A stretch of DNA of 64,000 nucleotides from JAFIEN01 sp051859505 (GTDB lineage: Bacteria; Pseudomonadota; Alphaproteobacteria; Rhodobacterales; Rhodobacteraceae). The notes under the pieces were generated by a model. The model was not told where the DNA came from, ran no database searches, and worked only from the letters and a program-made list of their open reading frames with translations. Within the stretch, counting starts at the first letter, position 1. Every line of letters begins with the position of its first letter. Where the stretch lies: assembly GCA_051859505.1 (NCBI GenBank), contig JBHYFN010000011.1, forward strand, positions 40,743 to 104,742. Direction: 5' to 3'. Made by a program: the position numbers and the translations under genes. Shown in pieces: positions 1-8,243 of this stretch.

Positions 1-543
1 CGCCCGCACCAGAAGACAGACCTGCACCCAGCCGAACAGCCCCGCGATCACCACGATGGTCAGGAAGCCGCCCCGCGTGACGGCGGCCAGAAGCATCGCG
101 GCCAGAAGCGGCGGGACGACGGAAAAGATCTCGATGATGCGCATGACGACCCAATCCGTCTTGCCGCCGTAATAGCCCGCCAGCGCCCCCAGCGGGATGC
201 CGATCAGGATCGAACAGAAGGCCGCCGCAAAGCCGATGGTCAGCGACACCCGCGCGCCATAGACGATGCGGGTAAAGAAATCGCGTCCCAGATCGTCGAC
301 CCCGAACCAGAACTCGGCCGAAGGGGGCGCAAGCGCCTGGGTCAGAAAGGCCTGCTGGTTCGGCCCGGTCTTGGTGACAAGCGGCGCGAAGATCGCCAGA
401 AGGATCAGCACGCCCAGCACCACCCCCCCCGCCACGGCGGCCTTGTTGGCCGAAAACCGCTTCCAGGCGAACCACATCGGGCTGCGCTGCCGCCCCTTGG
501 GCGGGGCCGCGGGCGGGGCAAGGTCGGTTGCGGTCAGGCTCAT
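1..543 (-). CDS. Peptide-type ABC transporter permease (DppC/OppC family), partial
   Basis: The second inner-membrane permease of a family-5 importer; only the first 181 residues lie in the window. The protein starts MSLTATDLAPP, has a hydrophobic segment near residues 38-56 (VAGGVVLGVLILLAIFAPL), then the periplasmic WFGVDDLGRDFFTRI stretch characteristic of DppC/OppC proteins, then a further membrane region beginning SLTIGFAAAF. Its ATG overlaps the stop of the upstream permease by four bases (ATGA), so the two are translationally coupled. Family assignment is firm. The substrate is not readable from this protein, but the neighbours suggest a sugar acid or oligosaccharide as well as peptides. 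Confidence 0.88.
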   Translation of the reverse strand, partial: MSLTATDLAPPAAPPKGRQRSPMWFAWKRFSANKAAVAGGVVLGVLILLAIFAPLVTKTGPNQQAFLTQALAPPSAEFWFGVDDLGRDFFTRIVYGARVSLTIGFAAAFCSILIGIPLGALAGYYGGKTDWVVMRIIEIFSVVPPLLAAMLLAAVTRGGFLTIVVIAGLFGWVQVCLLVRA

Positions 544-1472
544 TGCTTGCGCCCTCCGTTGCGGATGCGGGGGTTGAGGGCCGCGTAGAGGATATCGGAG
601 ATGATATAGGCCACGCAGAACAGAAGCGTCAGGATCAGCATGAGCGCCATCTCGGTCGGATAGTCGCGGGTGCGGATCGACGAGACGAAATAGGATCCCA
701 GCCCCGGCACCCGGAACATCGCCTCGACGAAGATCGACCCGGTCGCCGTGCCGATGAACATCGGCAGGAACACCGTCACCATCGGGATCGCCGAATTGCG
801 CAGGACATGGGTATAGACGATCCGCCCCTCGGACAGGCCCTTGGCGCGCAGCACGGTGACGAAGGGCTTGTTGAGCGTGTCGAGCATGGCCGAGCGGGTG
901 TAGCGGGCATAGGTCGCGAGCGGAATCGTCGCATAGGCGGCGATCGGCAGCACCCATTTATGCGGCTCGGGCCAGCCGCTGGACGGGAACCAGCCCAGCC
1001 AGACGGCAAAGACGAGGATCAGGATCATCGAGGTGACGAAGACCGGGATCGTCAGGCCCAAGGTCGCCACGGCCGAGGCGAGGTAGTCGATCCATGTGTT
1101 GCGGTTGAGCGCGGCCGCGATCCCCAGCAGGATGCCCAGCGGCGCCCCGATCAGCACGCCGAGGCCGCCCAGCACAAGGCTCGGGATCCAGGCCTGCGAC
1201 AGAAGCGACATGACGGTTTCGCCCGGCGCCTGGAACGGCACCCCGAAATCGCCTTGAAGAACGCCGCCCATATATTTGAAATACTGCACATAAAGCGGCT
1301 GATCGAGGCCGTATTGCGCCATCATCCTTTCGCGCACCGCGGGCGGCAGCGGCATCTCGCCGCCGTCGAAGGGCCCGCCGGGGATCGAATGCATCATCAG
1401 GAAGATGATGACCGAGACGATGAAAAAGGTCGCGGCGACCGAGATCAGCCGCTGCAGGATGAAGCCGGTCAT
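540..1472 (-). CDS. Peptide-type ABC transporter permease (DppB/OppB family)
   Basis: An inner-membrane permease of 310 residues, the usual length for DppB/OppB. It opens with a hydrophobic helix (ISVAATFFIVSVIIFLMM), continues through the QYGLDQPLYVQYFKY region typical of the family, and has about six membrane segments. The EAA-type cytoplasmic loop is visible as VLRAKGLSEGRIVYTHVLRNS (split: VLRAKGLSEG, RIVYTHVLRNS), which contacts the ATPase subunits. It overlaps the preceding ATPase gene by four bases (ATGA) and the following permease in the same way. It is the third-from-last gene visible in the SBP-ATPase-ATPase-permease-permease operon. Confidence 0.92.
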   Translation of the reverse strand: MTGFILQRLISVAATFFIVSVIIFLMMHSIPGGPFDGGEMPLPPAVRERMMAQYGLDQPLYVQYFKYMGGVLQGDFGVPFQAPGETVMSLLSQAWIPSLVLGGLGVLIGAPLGILLGIAAALNRNTWIDYLASAVATLGLTIPVFVTSMILILVFAVWLGWFPSSGWPEPHKWVLPIAAYATIPLATYARYTRSAMLDTLNKPFVTVLRAKGLSEGRIVYTHVLRNSAIPMVTVFLPMFIGTATGSIFVEAMFRVPGLGSYFVSSIRTRDYPTEMALMLILTLLFCVAYIISDILYAALNPRIRNGGRKQ

Positions 1473-2413
1473 GTCAGGATCGCCTCCAGCAGATGGCCCG
1501 GCGCAACCTCGACCAGGCGGGGCACGGGCTGCGGGGCCAGCCCCAGATCGGCGGCCGACAGGCGCGGGGTCGCCGCCTCAAGCTCGGCCCGCGTGCGGAA
1601 GGTGCGATGCCGCCGCTCGCGCGGATGGGCGGCGGGGATCGCGTCGAGCAGCGAGACGGTATAGGGATGGCGCGGATCGGCGAAGATCGCCTCGGTCGGC
1701 GCCTGTTCCACGATCCGCCCGTTGAACATCACCGCGACCGTATCGGTCAGCGAACGCACGACCGACAGGTCATGGCTGATGAACAGGATCGACAGGCCCA
1801 TTTCGGCCTGCAAGTCCTGCAAAAGGTTGATGATCTGCGCCTTGACCGAGACATCCAGCGCCGAGGTCGGCTCATCCGCGATCAGGACCTGCGGCTTGAG
1901 GATCAGGGCCCGCGCAATCGCCACCCGCTGCCGTTGCCCTCCCGAAAGCTCATGGGGATAGCGGTTGCCGTAACTGCGGTGCAGGCCCACCCTTTCGAGC
2001 CAGTCCAGCGCCTGCACCTCACGCTCGCGCGCCGATCCCATCCCATGGATTTCAAGCGGTTGCGCGACGATCCTGGCAAGGGTGAACATCGGGTCCAGCG
2101 CCGAATAGCTGTCCTGGAACACCACCTGCATCTTGCGCCGATGGGGTTTCAGCGCTGCCGCCGGCAGGCGGGTGATATCGGTGCCGTCCAGCAGGATCTG
2201 CCCGCCCGACGGCTCGGTCAGGCGCAGGGCGACCATGCCGGTCGTGGTCTTGCCCGACCCGCTTTCGCCCACCAGCCCGACGATGGCATTCTTCGGCACC
2301 ACCAGATCGACCGCGCGCACCGCCTGAAGCTTTTGCGGCGGCTTGAACCAGCCCCCGCCCGGCAGCGAAAACTCCTTGCTCAGCCCCCGCAGTTCCAGCG
2401 CCGCGACCGTCAT
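1469..2413 (-). CDS. Oligopeptide/dipeptide ABC transporter ATP-binding protein (DppF type)
   Basis: One of the two cytoplasmic ATPases that power the importer, 314 residues from the chosen ATG. It has a Walker A (GESGSGKTT), the ABC signature LSGGQRQR, a Walker B leading into ADEPTSALD, and the switch histidine in FISHDLSV. The C-terminal extension after HPYTVSLL is the oligopeptide-transporter C-terminal domain. An open frame extends 23 codons further upstream, but the ATG at 2413 overlaps the previous stop as ATGA like every other junction in this operon, so I chose it. The final residues (LLEAILT) precede the permease start. Confidence 0.9.
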   Translation of the reverse strand: MTVAALELRGLSKEFSLPGGGWFKPPQKLQAVRAVDLVVPKNAIVGLVGESGSGKTTTGMVALRLTEPSGGQILLDGTDITRLPAAALKPHRRKMQVVFQDSYSALDPMFTLARIVAQPLEIHGMGSAREREVQALDWLERVGLHRSYGNRYPHELSGGQRQRVAIARALILKPQVLIADEPTSALDVSVKAQIINLLQDLQAEMGLSILFISHDLSVVRSLTDTVAVMFNGRIVEQAPTEAIFADPRHPYTVSLLDAIPAAHPRERRHRTFRTRAELEAATPRLSAADLGLAPQPVPRLVEVAPGHLLEAILT

Positions 2414-3369
2414 GTCAGCCTCCAGCAGGCGGCGCGCGCGCCGGGGCCGGTCTGTATCACCGGCGGCATCTCGGCGGCGCACCGCGCATCGGCTTGGGTG
2501 CAGCGGGGATGGAACGGGCAGCCTGCGGGCGGGTTCGAGGGATCGGGCGAGCCTCCGGGGATCTCGACCAGCCGCTTGCCCGGCGCAAGACCGGGCATCG
2601 AGGCCATCAGCGCCGCCGTGTAAGGATGCTTCGGCCCGTCGAAGATCGCTTCGACCGGCGCCTCTTCCATGACGCGTCCGCCATACATGACGACAACGCG
2701 GTCCACCGTCTCGGCGATCACGCCAAGGTCATGGGTGATCATCACCAGGCCCATGCCAAGTTCGGCCTGCAATTCCTTGATAAGCTGCAATATCTGCGCC
2801 TGAACCGTTACATCCAACGCGGTCGTGGGTTCATCGGCGAACAGCACCCGCGGCTGGCAGGACAGCGCCATCGCGATCATCGCGCGCTGCAGCATGCCGC
2901 CCGAAAGCTGGTGCGGATAGCTGTCGGCCACGGCGGCCGGGTTGCGGATCTCGACCCTTGCAAGAAGCGCCTCGGCCTCGGCCCGTGCTTGCCCCTTGGT
3001 CACGTCGCGATGGGCGCGGATCGTCTCGCCAATCTGGTAGCCGATGGTGAAGACGGGGTCGAAGGCGGTCATCGGATCCTGGAACACCATCGCCGCGATC
3101 CGGCCCCGCAGGCTGGCCAGCTTGCGCTTGTCGGCGGCCAGCATGTCGGTGCCGTCAACGTTCAGGCGGGTCGCCGTGATCCGGGCGGGCGGCTGGCGCA
3201 ACAGGCGCAGCGCCGCCATGCAGGTGACGGATTTGCCCGAACCGCTTTCCCCCACGATGCCAAGGCTTTCGCCGGCATCGACATGGAACGAGGCCCCGCG
3301 CACCGCCTGCACCACGCCATCGGCCTGCGGAAAACTCACCTCGAGGTCGGAGATCTCGACCAGATGCAT
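2410..3369 (-). CDS. Oligopeptide/dipeptide ABC transporter ATP-binding protein (DppD type)
   Basis: The first ATPase of the importer, 319 residues from MHLVEISDLEVSF. It shows Walker A GESGSGKSV, signature LSGGMLQR, Walker B/D-loop ADEPTTALD and H-loop MITHDLGV. The C-terminal HPYTAALMASMPG and the cysteine-bearing CPFHPRCTQADARC stretch are the standard oligopeptide/nickel ATPase tail; in the family these cysteines bind an iron-sulfur cluster in some members. An upstream in-frame start would add 16 residues with no family resemblance. The gap to the solute-binding-protein gene is about 110 bases, larger than other junctions, so a processing or attenuation step is possible there. Confidence 0.9.
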   Translation of the reverse strand: MHLVEISDLEVSFPQADGVVQAVRGASFHVDAGESLGIVGESGSGKSVTCMAALRLLRQPPARITATRLNVDGTDMLAADKRKLASLRGRIAAMVFQDPMTAFDPVFTIGYQIGETIRAHRDVTKGQARAEAEALLARVEIRNPAAVADSYPHQLSGGMLQRAMIAMALSCQPRVLFADEPTTALDVTVQAQILQLIKELQAELGMGLVMITHDLGVIAETVDRVVVMYGGRVMEEAPVEAIFDGPKHPYTAALMASMPGLAPGKRLVEIPGGSPDPSNPPAGCPFHPRCTQADARCAAEMPPVIQTGPGARAACWRLT

Positions 3370-3481
3370 CGTGCCTGCGCCTGTGATTTTCGGGAAAGGT
3401 GCCCCGATCCGCTGCAAGGCGCAACAGGCCGGGGCAAGTTGCCCGCCCCCGAAGGGACAGGCAGGGAGAACCCCCTAAGGG

Positions 3482-5101
3482 TCAGTCGGCCACTTCGACA
3501 TTTGCGTAGAAATACGGCACCATGCGGTTAAGCGGCGTCATCCCGTTCGAGTTCGGCTCGACCCCCGGCCCCGAAAGGCGGTCGCCGACAACGAACATCT
3601 GGATCGGATGGACCAGCGGCACGATCGAGGCATTGTCGATCATCACCTGCTCGGCCTGCCGATACAGCTCGAAACGCTCGTCCCAATCGGGGCTGGCATC
3701 GGCGGCGGCGACCAGTTCGTCATATTCGGGGATCCGGTGGTCATGACGGCCGCCGTTGAAGAAGATCCCGTAGAAGTTCGACGGGTCGATGTAGTCATAT
3801 TCATACGGAGCAAGGAACAGGTTGTTTTCCTTGTTCAGCATGGCCTGCATCCAGTCCTGGATCGGCATGACGCGGATGTTCATGGTGATCCCGAGGTGTT
3901 CCTCGAACTGGGCCTGCAGATATTGCAGCATCGGCGGCGTGATCGCGCCGTTGTAGCCGCCCTGGTCGCGATACCAGATCTCGACCTCGGGGAAGCCCTC
4001 GCCGCCCGGATAACCGGCCGCGGCCAGATGTTCGCGCGCGCGTTCCGGGTCGAAGACGGCCTGGGCCACGATCTCTTCGTTATAGCCGGGGTAGGAGGGC
4101 GGCAGGATGGAGCCTGCCGGCACCGCGAGGTTGCGCAGCACGGTGTCGGTCATCTCTTCACGGTTGACCGCGTAGTAAAGCGCCTTGCGCACGTCCACAT
4201 TGTCGAACGGCGGGCTGTCCATGTCGAACGAGATGTAGGAGGTGGCGAAGATCGCGTTCTGCCGGATCATGTCGGGCATACGCTGCTCGACAAAGGGGAT
4301 CTGGCCTGCGTTGAGGAAGGCGAAATCCGTCTCGCCGGCCAGGAAGGCGGGCAGGCCGACTTCGGGCGCGCCAAGCGAGGGGTCGATGACGACCCGATCC
4401 ACCTGCGCGGGCCAGGGGCCGGTATAGGCCTCGTTCTTCACCAGAACCATGCGGTTGTTCGACCGTTCCCAGCTTTCCAGCGTGAAGGCGCCCGAGGCGA
4501 CGATCGTGTCGACGCTGGTGGCCCAGTCATCGCCATGCTGCTCGTACATATGGACGGGGACCGGATACCAGAGGCTGACCACCGAGGGCAGATAGGGCTT
4601 GGGCGAAGAGGTCGTGACCCGGATCGTCAGATCATCCACCGCCTCGAGGCCAAGCGCCTCGACCCCGGCCTCGCCCGAGGTGACTTCGGGCCAGCCGGCG
4701 ATGCCGCCCGCGAAATCCCAGTACCAGGCAAAGTCATAGCCCGTGGTCGCCGCGCGCTCGAGCGCGAAGACGAAATCATTGGCCGTCAGCGGCTCGCCAT
4801 CCGAGAAGGTCAGCCCCTCGCGGAGCGTGAAGGTCCAGGTCAGCCCGTCCTCGGACTGTTCCCAGCTTTCGGCGGCAAGGCCGTGCAGCTCGAACTCGGC
4901 GTCGAAGCTGGTCAGCGGAAGCTGCACCATCTCGGGGTTGCCGGCGCGGGCATAGACCGTCTTCATGTAGTCGAAATAGGTCCCGCTGGTATTGTCGCCG
5001 GGGGCATTCACCGTGCTTTGCGCCGCGGCAGGCGCGGCAAGACCCACGGCGATCGCCACGGCACCGGCCCAGGTCAGGCTGGTCGTGCGAAGATACGACA
5101 T
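3482..5101 (-). CDS. ABC transporter substrate-binding protein, family 5
   Basis: A periplasmic solute-binding protein of 539 residues that delivers substrate to the importer encoded downstream. A Sec signal peptide is clear: positive start MSYLRTT, hydrophobic LTWAGAVAIAVGLAAPAAA, cleavage probably after AAAQ. Family-5 hallmarks include WTFTLREGLTFSDGEPLTA early in the mature protein and DVRKALYYAVNREEM in the middle. I chose ATG at 5101 rather than TTG at 5107 because GAGGGAG sits seven bases before it. It is the first gene of the transport operon; two ATGTCTGAC palindromes lie upstream. Family-5 proteins bind peptides, nickel, opines and oligosaccharides; the adjacent catabolic operon makes a sugar-derived ligand plausible, which is inference. 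Confidence 0.9.
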   Translation of the reverse strand: MSYLRTTSLTWAGAVAIAVGLAAPAAAQSTVNAPGDNTSGTYFDYMKTVYARAGNPEMVQLPLTSFDAEFELHGLAAESWEQSEDGLTWTFTLREGLTFSDGEPLTANDFVFALERAATTGYDFAWYWDFAGGIAGWPEVTSGEAGVEALGLEAVDDLTIRVTTSSPKPYLPSVVSLWYPVPVHMYEQHGDDWATSVDTIVASGAFTLESWERSNNRMVLVKNEAYTGPWPAQVDRVVIDPSLGAPEVGLPAFLAGETDFAFLNAGQIPFVEQRMPDMIRQNAIFATSYISFDMDSPPFDNVDVRKALYYAVNREEMTDTVLRNLAVPAGSILPPSYPGYNEEIVAQAVFDPERAREHLAAAGYPGGEGFPEVEIWYRDQGGYNGAITPPMLQYLQAQFEEHLGITMNIRVMPIQDWMQAMLNKENNLFLAPYEYDYIDPSNFYGIFFNGGRHDHRIPEYDELVAAADASPDWDERFELYRQAEQVMIDNASIVPLVHPIQMFVVGDRLSGPGVEPNSNGMTPLNRMVPYFYANVEVAD

Positions 5102-5215
5102 GTGCAAACTCCCTCGTTGGTCGCCCGGACGGAACGACGCGCCCCGCCCTGTCAGCCCCGCCGGATCCCTGTCACGGTCGGGGCGATTCCGGTATCAGTC
5201 CACCGTCCTCGGAAT

Positions 5216-5226
5216 ATGTCTGACAT
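5216..5226. promoter_or_regulatory. Putative operator palindrome ATGTCTGACAT
   Basis: A perfect 5-1-5 palindrome lying 115 bases upstream of the solute-binding-protein ATG. The TGTC-N-GACA core resembles sites used by FadR-subfamily GntR repressors, which commonly control sugar-acid catabolism. A near copy occurs at 5305. No GntR gene is present in the window, so the regulator would lie elsewhere, perhaps just beyond the left edge. Confidence 0.45.
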
Positions 5227-5276
5227 TTGCCTTCCTCTTTGGCAACAGATTTGACTTTCCACATAAATGAATGAAA

Positions 5277-5295
5277 CCAGCGGCTTGGCCGCTGG
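5277..5295 (-). terminator. Hairpin between catabolic operon and ABC operon, possible terminator
   Basis: CCAGCGG and CCGCTGG form a 7-base stem around a 5-base loop. Read on the minus strand it follows the oxidoreductase gene and is succeeded by TTTCATTCATTT, moderately T-rich. It could end or attenuate transcription from the catabolic operon before the importer. It sits between the two ATGTCTGAC operators. Confidence 0.4.
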
Positions 5296-5304
5296 CTTCA
5301 AAAA

Positions 5305-5315
5305 ATGTCTGACAA
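5305..5315. promoter_or_regulatory. Second putative operator, ATGTCTGACAA
   Basis: This matches the 5216 site in ten of eleven bases and keeps the TGTC-N-GACA dyad. The two sites are 89 bases apart, about 8.5 helical turns, so a looped repressor complex is conceivable. It lies about 200 bases before the importer genes and just after the catabolic operon. Confidence 0.4.
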
Positions 5316-5334
5316 ATTTCCGGCAGGGGTCGCG

Positions 5335-5370
5335 CCGGATCACCCGCCGGATCACCCGCCGGATCACCCG
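5335..5370. repeat. Three tandem copies of a 12-base unit (CCGGATCACCCG)
   Basis: Three perfect copies of a 12-base unit sit at the 3' end of the oxidoreductase gene, whose stop codon falls inside the third copy. The unit length keeps frame, so slippage would mainly change the downstream trailer and could shift where the stop falls. Confidence 0.8.
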
Positions 5371-6467
5371 CCGTCGAGCACCCCCTTGGGCAGCCCCGCC
5401 ACCATCGCGGCGGGCCGCTCGGCGGGATGGCTCAGCGTGATCCGCTGCCCCGCCTCGCCCGAGCGCAGGATCGCCTCCATGATCTCGAGCACATGGAGCG
5501 CCAGATCCAGCCCCGCGCGGTGCGGCCGCCCGGCACGAATCGCGGTCGCCATGTCGGCCAGGCCGAGGATTCGGTAATTGTCGTCGCCATAGCCATGCGC
5601 CTGGGCAAGCTCGCGCCACTCGCCCTTGCCATCGGCCACCATCACCGCCCCGTCAAAACGGTTGGGATCGGGCACGATCATCGCGCCGGTGCGGCCGTAA
5701 AGCTCGATATGGTTGTGGTCATGTTTCCAGACATCGAAACTCGTGGTGATCGTCACCTGCGCGCCATTCTCGAAATCGAGGATGCCCGAGATATGGGTCG
5801 GCACCTCGACGCTCACCACCTCGCCCGCGCGCGGCCCCGAAGCGATGGTCCGCGTCTCATGCGCGCGGGCCACGGCGCCGGTCACGGCGCGCACCGGGCC
5901 GATCATGTTGACCAGACAGGTCAGGTAATAGGGCCCCATGTCCAGCATCGGGCCGCCCCCGGCCTTGTAGTAGAAATCGGGGTTCGGGTGCCACAGCTCA
6001 TGCCCCGGCACCATCATATGCGCGCTGCCCGCCACGACCTCGCCGATCACGCCCTCGTCCAGCGCCGCCCGCGCCGTCTGGTGCGACCCGCCAAGGAAAG
6101 TATCGGGCGCCGATCCCACCCGCAGCCCGGCGGCCTCGGCCGCGGCCACCAGCTTGACCGCCTCGGACAGTTCAACCGCCAGCGGCTTTTCCGCATAGAC
6201 ATGCTTGCCGGCGGCGATCACCTGCAGGCCCACCGGCACATGATGCTGCGGCGTGGTCAGGTTCAGCACCACCTCGATGCGCGGATCGGCCAGAAGGGCC
6301 GCCACCTCCATCGCCTCGATGCCATAGGCCTCGGCCTTGGCGCGGGCGGCTTCCATGTTGATATCGGCGCAGGCCACGATCCGAAGAACCGGAAAGCCCG
6401 GGGCCGCCTTCAGATAGGCGTCCGAGATATTGCCCGTGCCGATGATGCCGATGCCGACGGGGTCCAT
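5364..6467 (-). CDS. Gfo/Idh/MocA family oxidoreductase
   Basis: An NAD(P)-dependent oxidoreductase of 367 residues. The N-terminal Rossmann fold is shown by GIGIIGTGNISDAYL, and the family EKP signature appears as VYAEKPLAVE around residue 95. The second half is the usual alpha/beta domain with WHPNPDFYYKAGGGPMLDMGPYYL, which carries the substrate-side catalytic residues. It starts at ATG 6467 behind an excellent AGGAGG; a longer frame upstream has no ribosome site. It is the last gene of the catabolic operon. In this setting it probably oxidises a sugar or sugar lactone precursor (for example L-fucose-like aldose dehydrogenation), but many family members act on inositols, so the substrate is unproved. 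Confidence 0.85.
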   Translation of the reverse strand: MDPVGIGIIGTGNISDAYLKAAPGFPVLRIVACADINMEAARAKAEAYGIEAMEVAALLADPRIEVVLNLTTPQHHVPVGLQVIAAGKHVYAEKPLAVELSEAVKLVAAAEAAGLRVGSAPDTFLGGSHQTARAALDEGVIGEVVAGSAHMMVPGHELWHPNPDFYYKAGGGPMLDMGPYYLTCLVNMIGPVRAVTGAVARAHETRTIASGPRAGEVVSVEVPTHISGILDFENGAQVTITTSFDVWKHDHNHIELYGRTGAMIVPDPNRFDGAVMVADGKGEWRELAQAHGYGDDNYRILGLADMATAIRAGRPHRAGLDLALHVLEIMEAILRSGEAGQRITLSHPAERPAAMVAGLPKGVLDGG

Positions 6468-6524
6468 GCGTTCCTCCTGATGATGCGCGAGGCGAGGGCT
6501 AAGCCCCCGCCCCCGCAGTGTCAA

Positions 6525-7364
6525 TCAGAGCCGCACACCATAGATGCGCTGCGCGTTGCCCTGCGCGATCGCCGCCGCCTCGTCCTCCGAGAGCCGCGCC
6601 AGCACGCCCTCGCAGATGTCGATCCAGGCCGGCATCCCGGTGCCCAGGTTCACCACCGGCCAGTCGCTGCCCCAAAGGATCCGCGCCGGCCCGAACGCCC
6701 CGATCACATGGTCGATCCAGGGGGCCAGCGTCTCGGCATTCGCGGTGCCGGGCGCGGCATAGGCGCTGATCCCCGAAAGCTTCAGCGTCACATTGTCCAG
6801 CCGTGCCATGGCATCGATCCCGTCGCGCCACGAATCGAACGCCCCCCCGGCGATATCCGGCACGCCGCAGTGATCCAGCACGAAGGACACCTCCGGACAG
6901 GCCCGCGCGAGCGCCTCGGCCAGGTGCAACTGATTGGCGCGAAAGCACATGTCGAAGACGCGGCCCTTCGCCCCGACCTTGCGGATATTGGCGCGAAAGC
7001 CCTCGGCCTCCGACATCCCGTCACCGACCACATGCAGGATGCGCCGGAAGCCCACGACCCCCAGCCCCTCGCATTCCTCAAGCCAGGCGTCGAAACCCGC
7101 CTCCTCCTCCGGCCGGCACGAGGCGATCTGGCCCAGCAGCCCCTGTTGCCCGATCAGCGTCGCCACATAGCGCGCCTCGGGCTGGTAGTCGGCCTCATCG
7201 ACCCCCACCTCCATGAAGATCCGCCCCGCGACCCGGTCGCCCCCCAGCGCCACCGCATCCTCCAGCGTGAAATCACCCGAGGCCAGCGCCGGCGCGCCTT
7301 CCGTCCAGGCATAGCCGAAGCGATCCCGCCAGATCAGATGCAGATGCGTGTCGATGAATGCCAT
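6525..7364 (-). CDS. Amidohydrolase-2 family sugar lactonase (L-fuconolactonase-like)
   Basis: A 279-residue TIM-barrel hydrolase of the amidohydrolase-2 superfamily (COG3618), whose members open L-fucono-, L-rhamnono- and related lactones to the free acids. The metal motif HLH is at residues 7-9 (FIDTHLHL), DHCG sits mid-protein (FVLDHCGVPD), and ILWGSDWPVV near the C-terminus carries the conserved aspartate. The ATG at 7364 follows GGAGGGGAG. It lies 13 bases after the SDR stop and 57 bases before the oxidoreductase, in one operon. Cluster context strongly favours a deoxy-sugar lactone substrate; exact stereochemistry cannot be read. Confidence 0.85.
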   Translation of the reverse strand: MAFIDTHLHLIWRDRFGYAWTEGAPALASGDFTLEDAVALGGDRVAGRIFMEVGVDEADYQPEARYVATLIGQQGLLGQIASCRPEEEAGFDAWLEECEGLGVVGFRRILHVVGDGMSEAEGFRANIRKVGAKGRVFDMCFRANQLHLAEALARACPEVSFVLDHCGVPDIAGGAFDSWRDGIDAMARLDNVTLKLSGISAYAAPGTANAETLAPWIDHVIGAFGPARILWGSDWPVVNLGTGMPAWIDICEGVLARLSEDEAAAIAQGNAQRIYGVRL

Positions 7365-7377
7365 GCTCCCCTCCCTC

Positions 7378-8115
7378 TCAGATATTCGCCCAACCACCGT
7401 CGATCACATGCGCGACCCCGGTGGTATAGCTGCTGTCGTCGCTCGCCAGATAGGCGACGAGCGCCGCGATCTCCTCGGGCCTGCCGATCCGCCCGATGGG
7501 CTGGCGCGCGACGAAGGCGGCCTTCGCGGCCTCGTAATCGCCCGTATCCCGCAGCCGCTGATCCAGCGAGGGGCTCTCCACCGTCCCCGGACAGATCGCG
7601 TTGCAGCGGATGCCCTGGCCCACGAAATCGGCGGCGATGCTCTTGGTCAGCCCGATCACGCCGGCCTTGGTCGCGCCATAGACAAAGCGGTTGGGCGCCG
7701 CGATCACCGACCCCGCCACCGAGGCCATGTTGATGATCGAGCCGCCGCCGTTGGCGATCATCCCCGGCAGAAAGGCCCGGCACATCCGGTACATGGCCGT
7801 CATGTTCAGATCCATGCTGAAGGCCCATTGATCCTCGTCGCAGTCCAGGATCGTGCCCGCCGCGACGAAACCGGCGCAGTTGAACAGCACATCCGGCGCC
7901 CCCACCGCCGCGACCGCCGCCGCAATGCTCTCGGGCGACCGCACATCCAGCACCCGCACCTCCAGCCCCTCGGCCGCCAGCTCGGCCAGCGCCGCCTCGT
8001 TCACATCGGTTGCCACCACCTGCGCGCCTTCCGCCGCCAGCCGCAGGGCCGAGGCCCGCCCGATCCCCTGCCCCGCCGCCGTCACCAGCGCCCGCTTGCC
8101 CTCAAGTCGTCTCAT
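7378..8115 (-). CDS. SDR dehydrogenase, 2-keto-3-deoxy-L-fuconate dehydrogenase-like
   Basis: A short-chain dehydrogenase of 245 residues. The cofactor motif TAAGQGIG is at residues 12-19, Asp37 (ATDVNE) indicates NAD preference, and the catalytic Ser132, Tyr146 and Lys150 (YGATK) are present. Recalled comparison shows strong resemblance along the whole chain to the BDH2/DHRS6 type and to bacterial 2-keto-3-deoxy-L-fuconate 4-dehydrogenase, including LDCDEDQWAFSM, ICPGTVESPSL and the VIDGGW ending. That enzyme oxidises the dehydration product of L-fuconate, which fits the upstream enolase-family dehydratase. A dispersed hairpin repeat separates it from the UxaA-like gene. Confidence 0.87.
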   Translation of the reverse strand: MRRLEGKRALVTAAGQGIGRASALRLAAEGAQVVATDVNEAALAELAAEGLEVRVLDVRSPESIAAAVAAVGAPDVLFNCAGFVAAGTILDCDEDQWAFSMDLNMTAMYRMCRAFLPGMIANGGGSIINMASVAGSVIAAPNRFVYGATKAGVIGLTKSIAADFVGQGIRCNAICPGTVESPSLDQRLRDTGDYEAAKAAFVARQPIGRIGRPEEIAALVAYLASDDSSYTTGVAHVIDGGWANI

Positions 8116-8143
8116 GCATCACCCCAGAGGCCGAACCCCTGCC

Positions 8144-8203
8144 CTTCTTTTGTTTCCAAATATCCCGGGGGGAGCGGCAAAGCCGCGGGGGGCAGCGCCC
8201 CCC
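8144..8203 (+). repeat. Dispersed intergenic repeat, copy A
   Basis: A 22-base core (8144-8165: CTTCTTTTGTT, TCC, AAATATCC) is followed by a G run and two GC hairpins (GCGGCAAAGCCGC and GGGGGGCAGCGCCCCCC). Five other copies with the same core lie at 11983, 18414, 22166, 50101 (inverted) and 50205. This copy is inside an operon, between the UxaA-like and SDR genes, with the core read antisense to transcription. Confidence 0.85.
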
Positions 8204-8205
8204 AA

Positions 8206-8228
8206 GCGCAAATTTGCAAAATTTGCGC
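8206..8228. repeat. AT-centred palindrome, single copy
   Basis: GCGCAAATT and AATTTGCGC flank a TTGCA-type centre, forming a 23-base hairpin. It belongs with the paired palindromes at 35683 and 43089. It stands 16 bases after the UxaA-like stop, on the transcript of that operon. Confidence 0.7.
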
Positions 8229-8243
8229 CCCCCACCCCAACCC

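Noticed and set aside
5335..5370. Tandem 12-base units as a CRISPR-like array
   Set aside because: Units abut with no spacers, are too short, and no cas genes are nearby.
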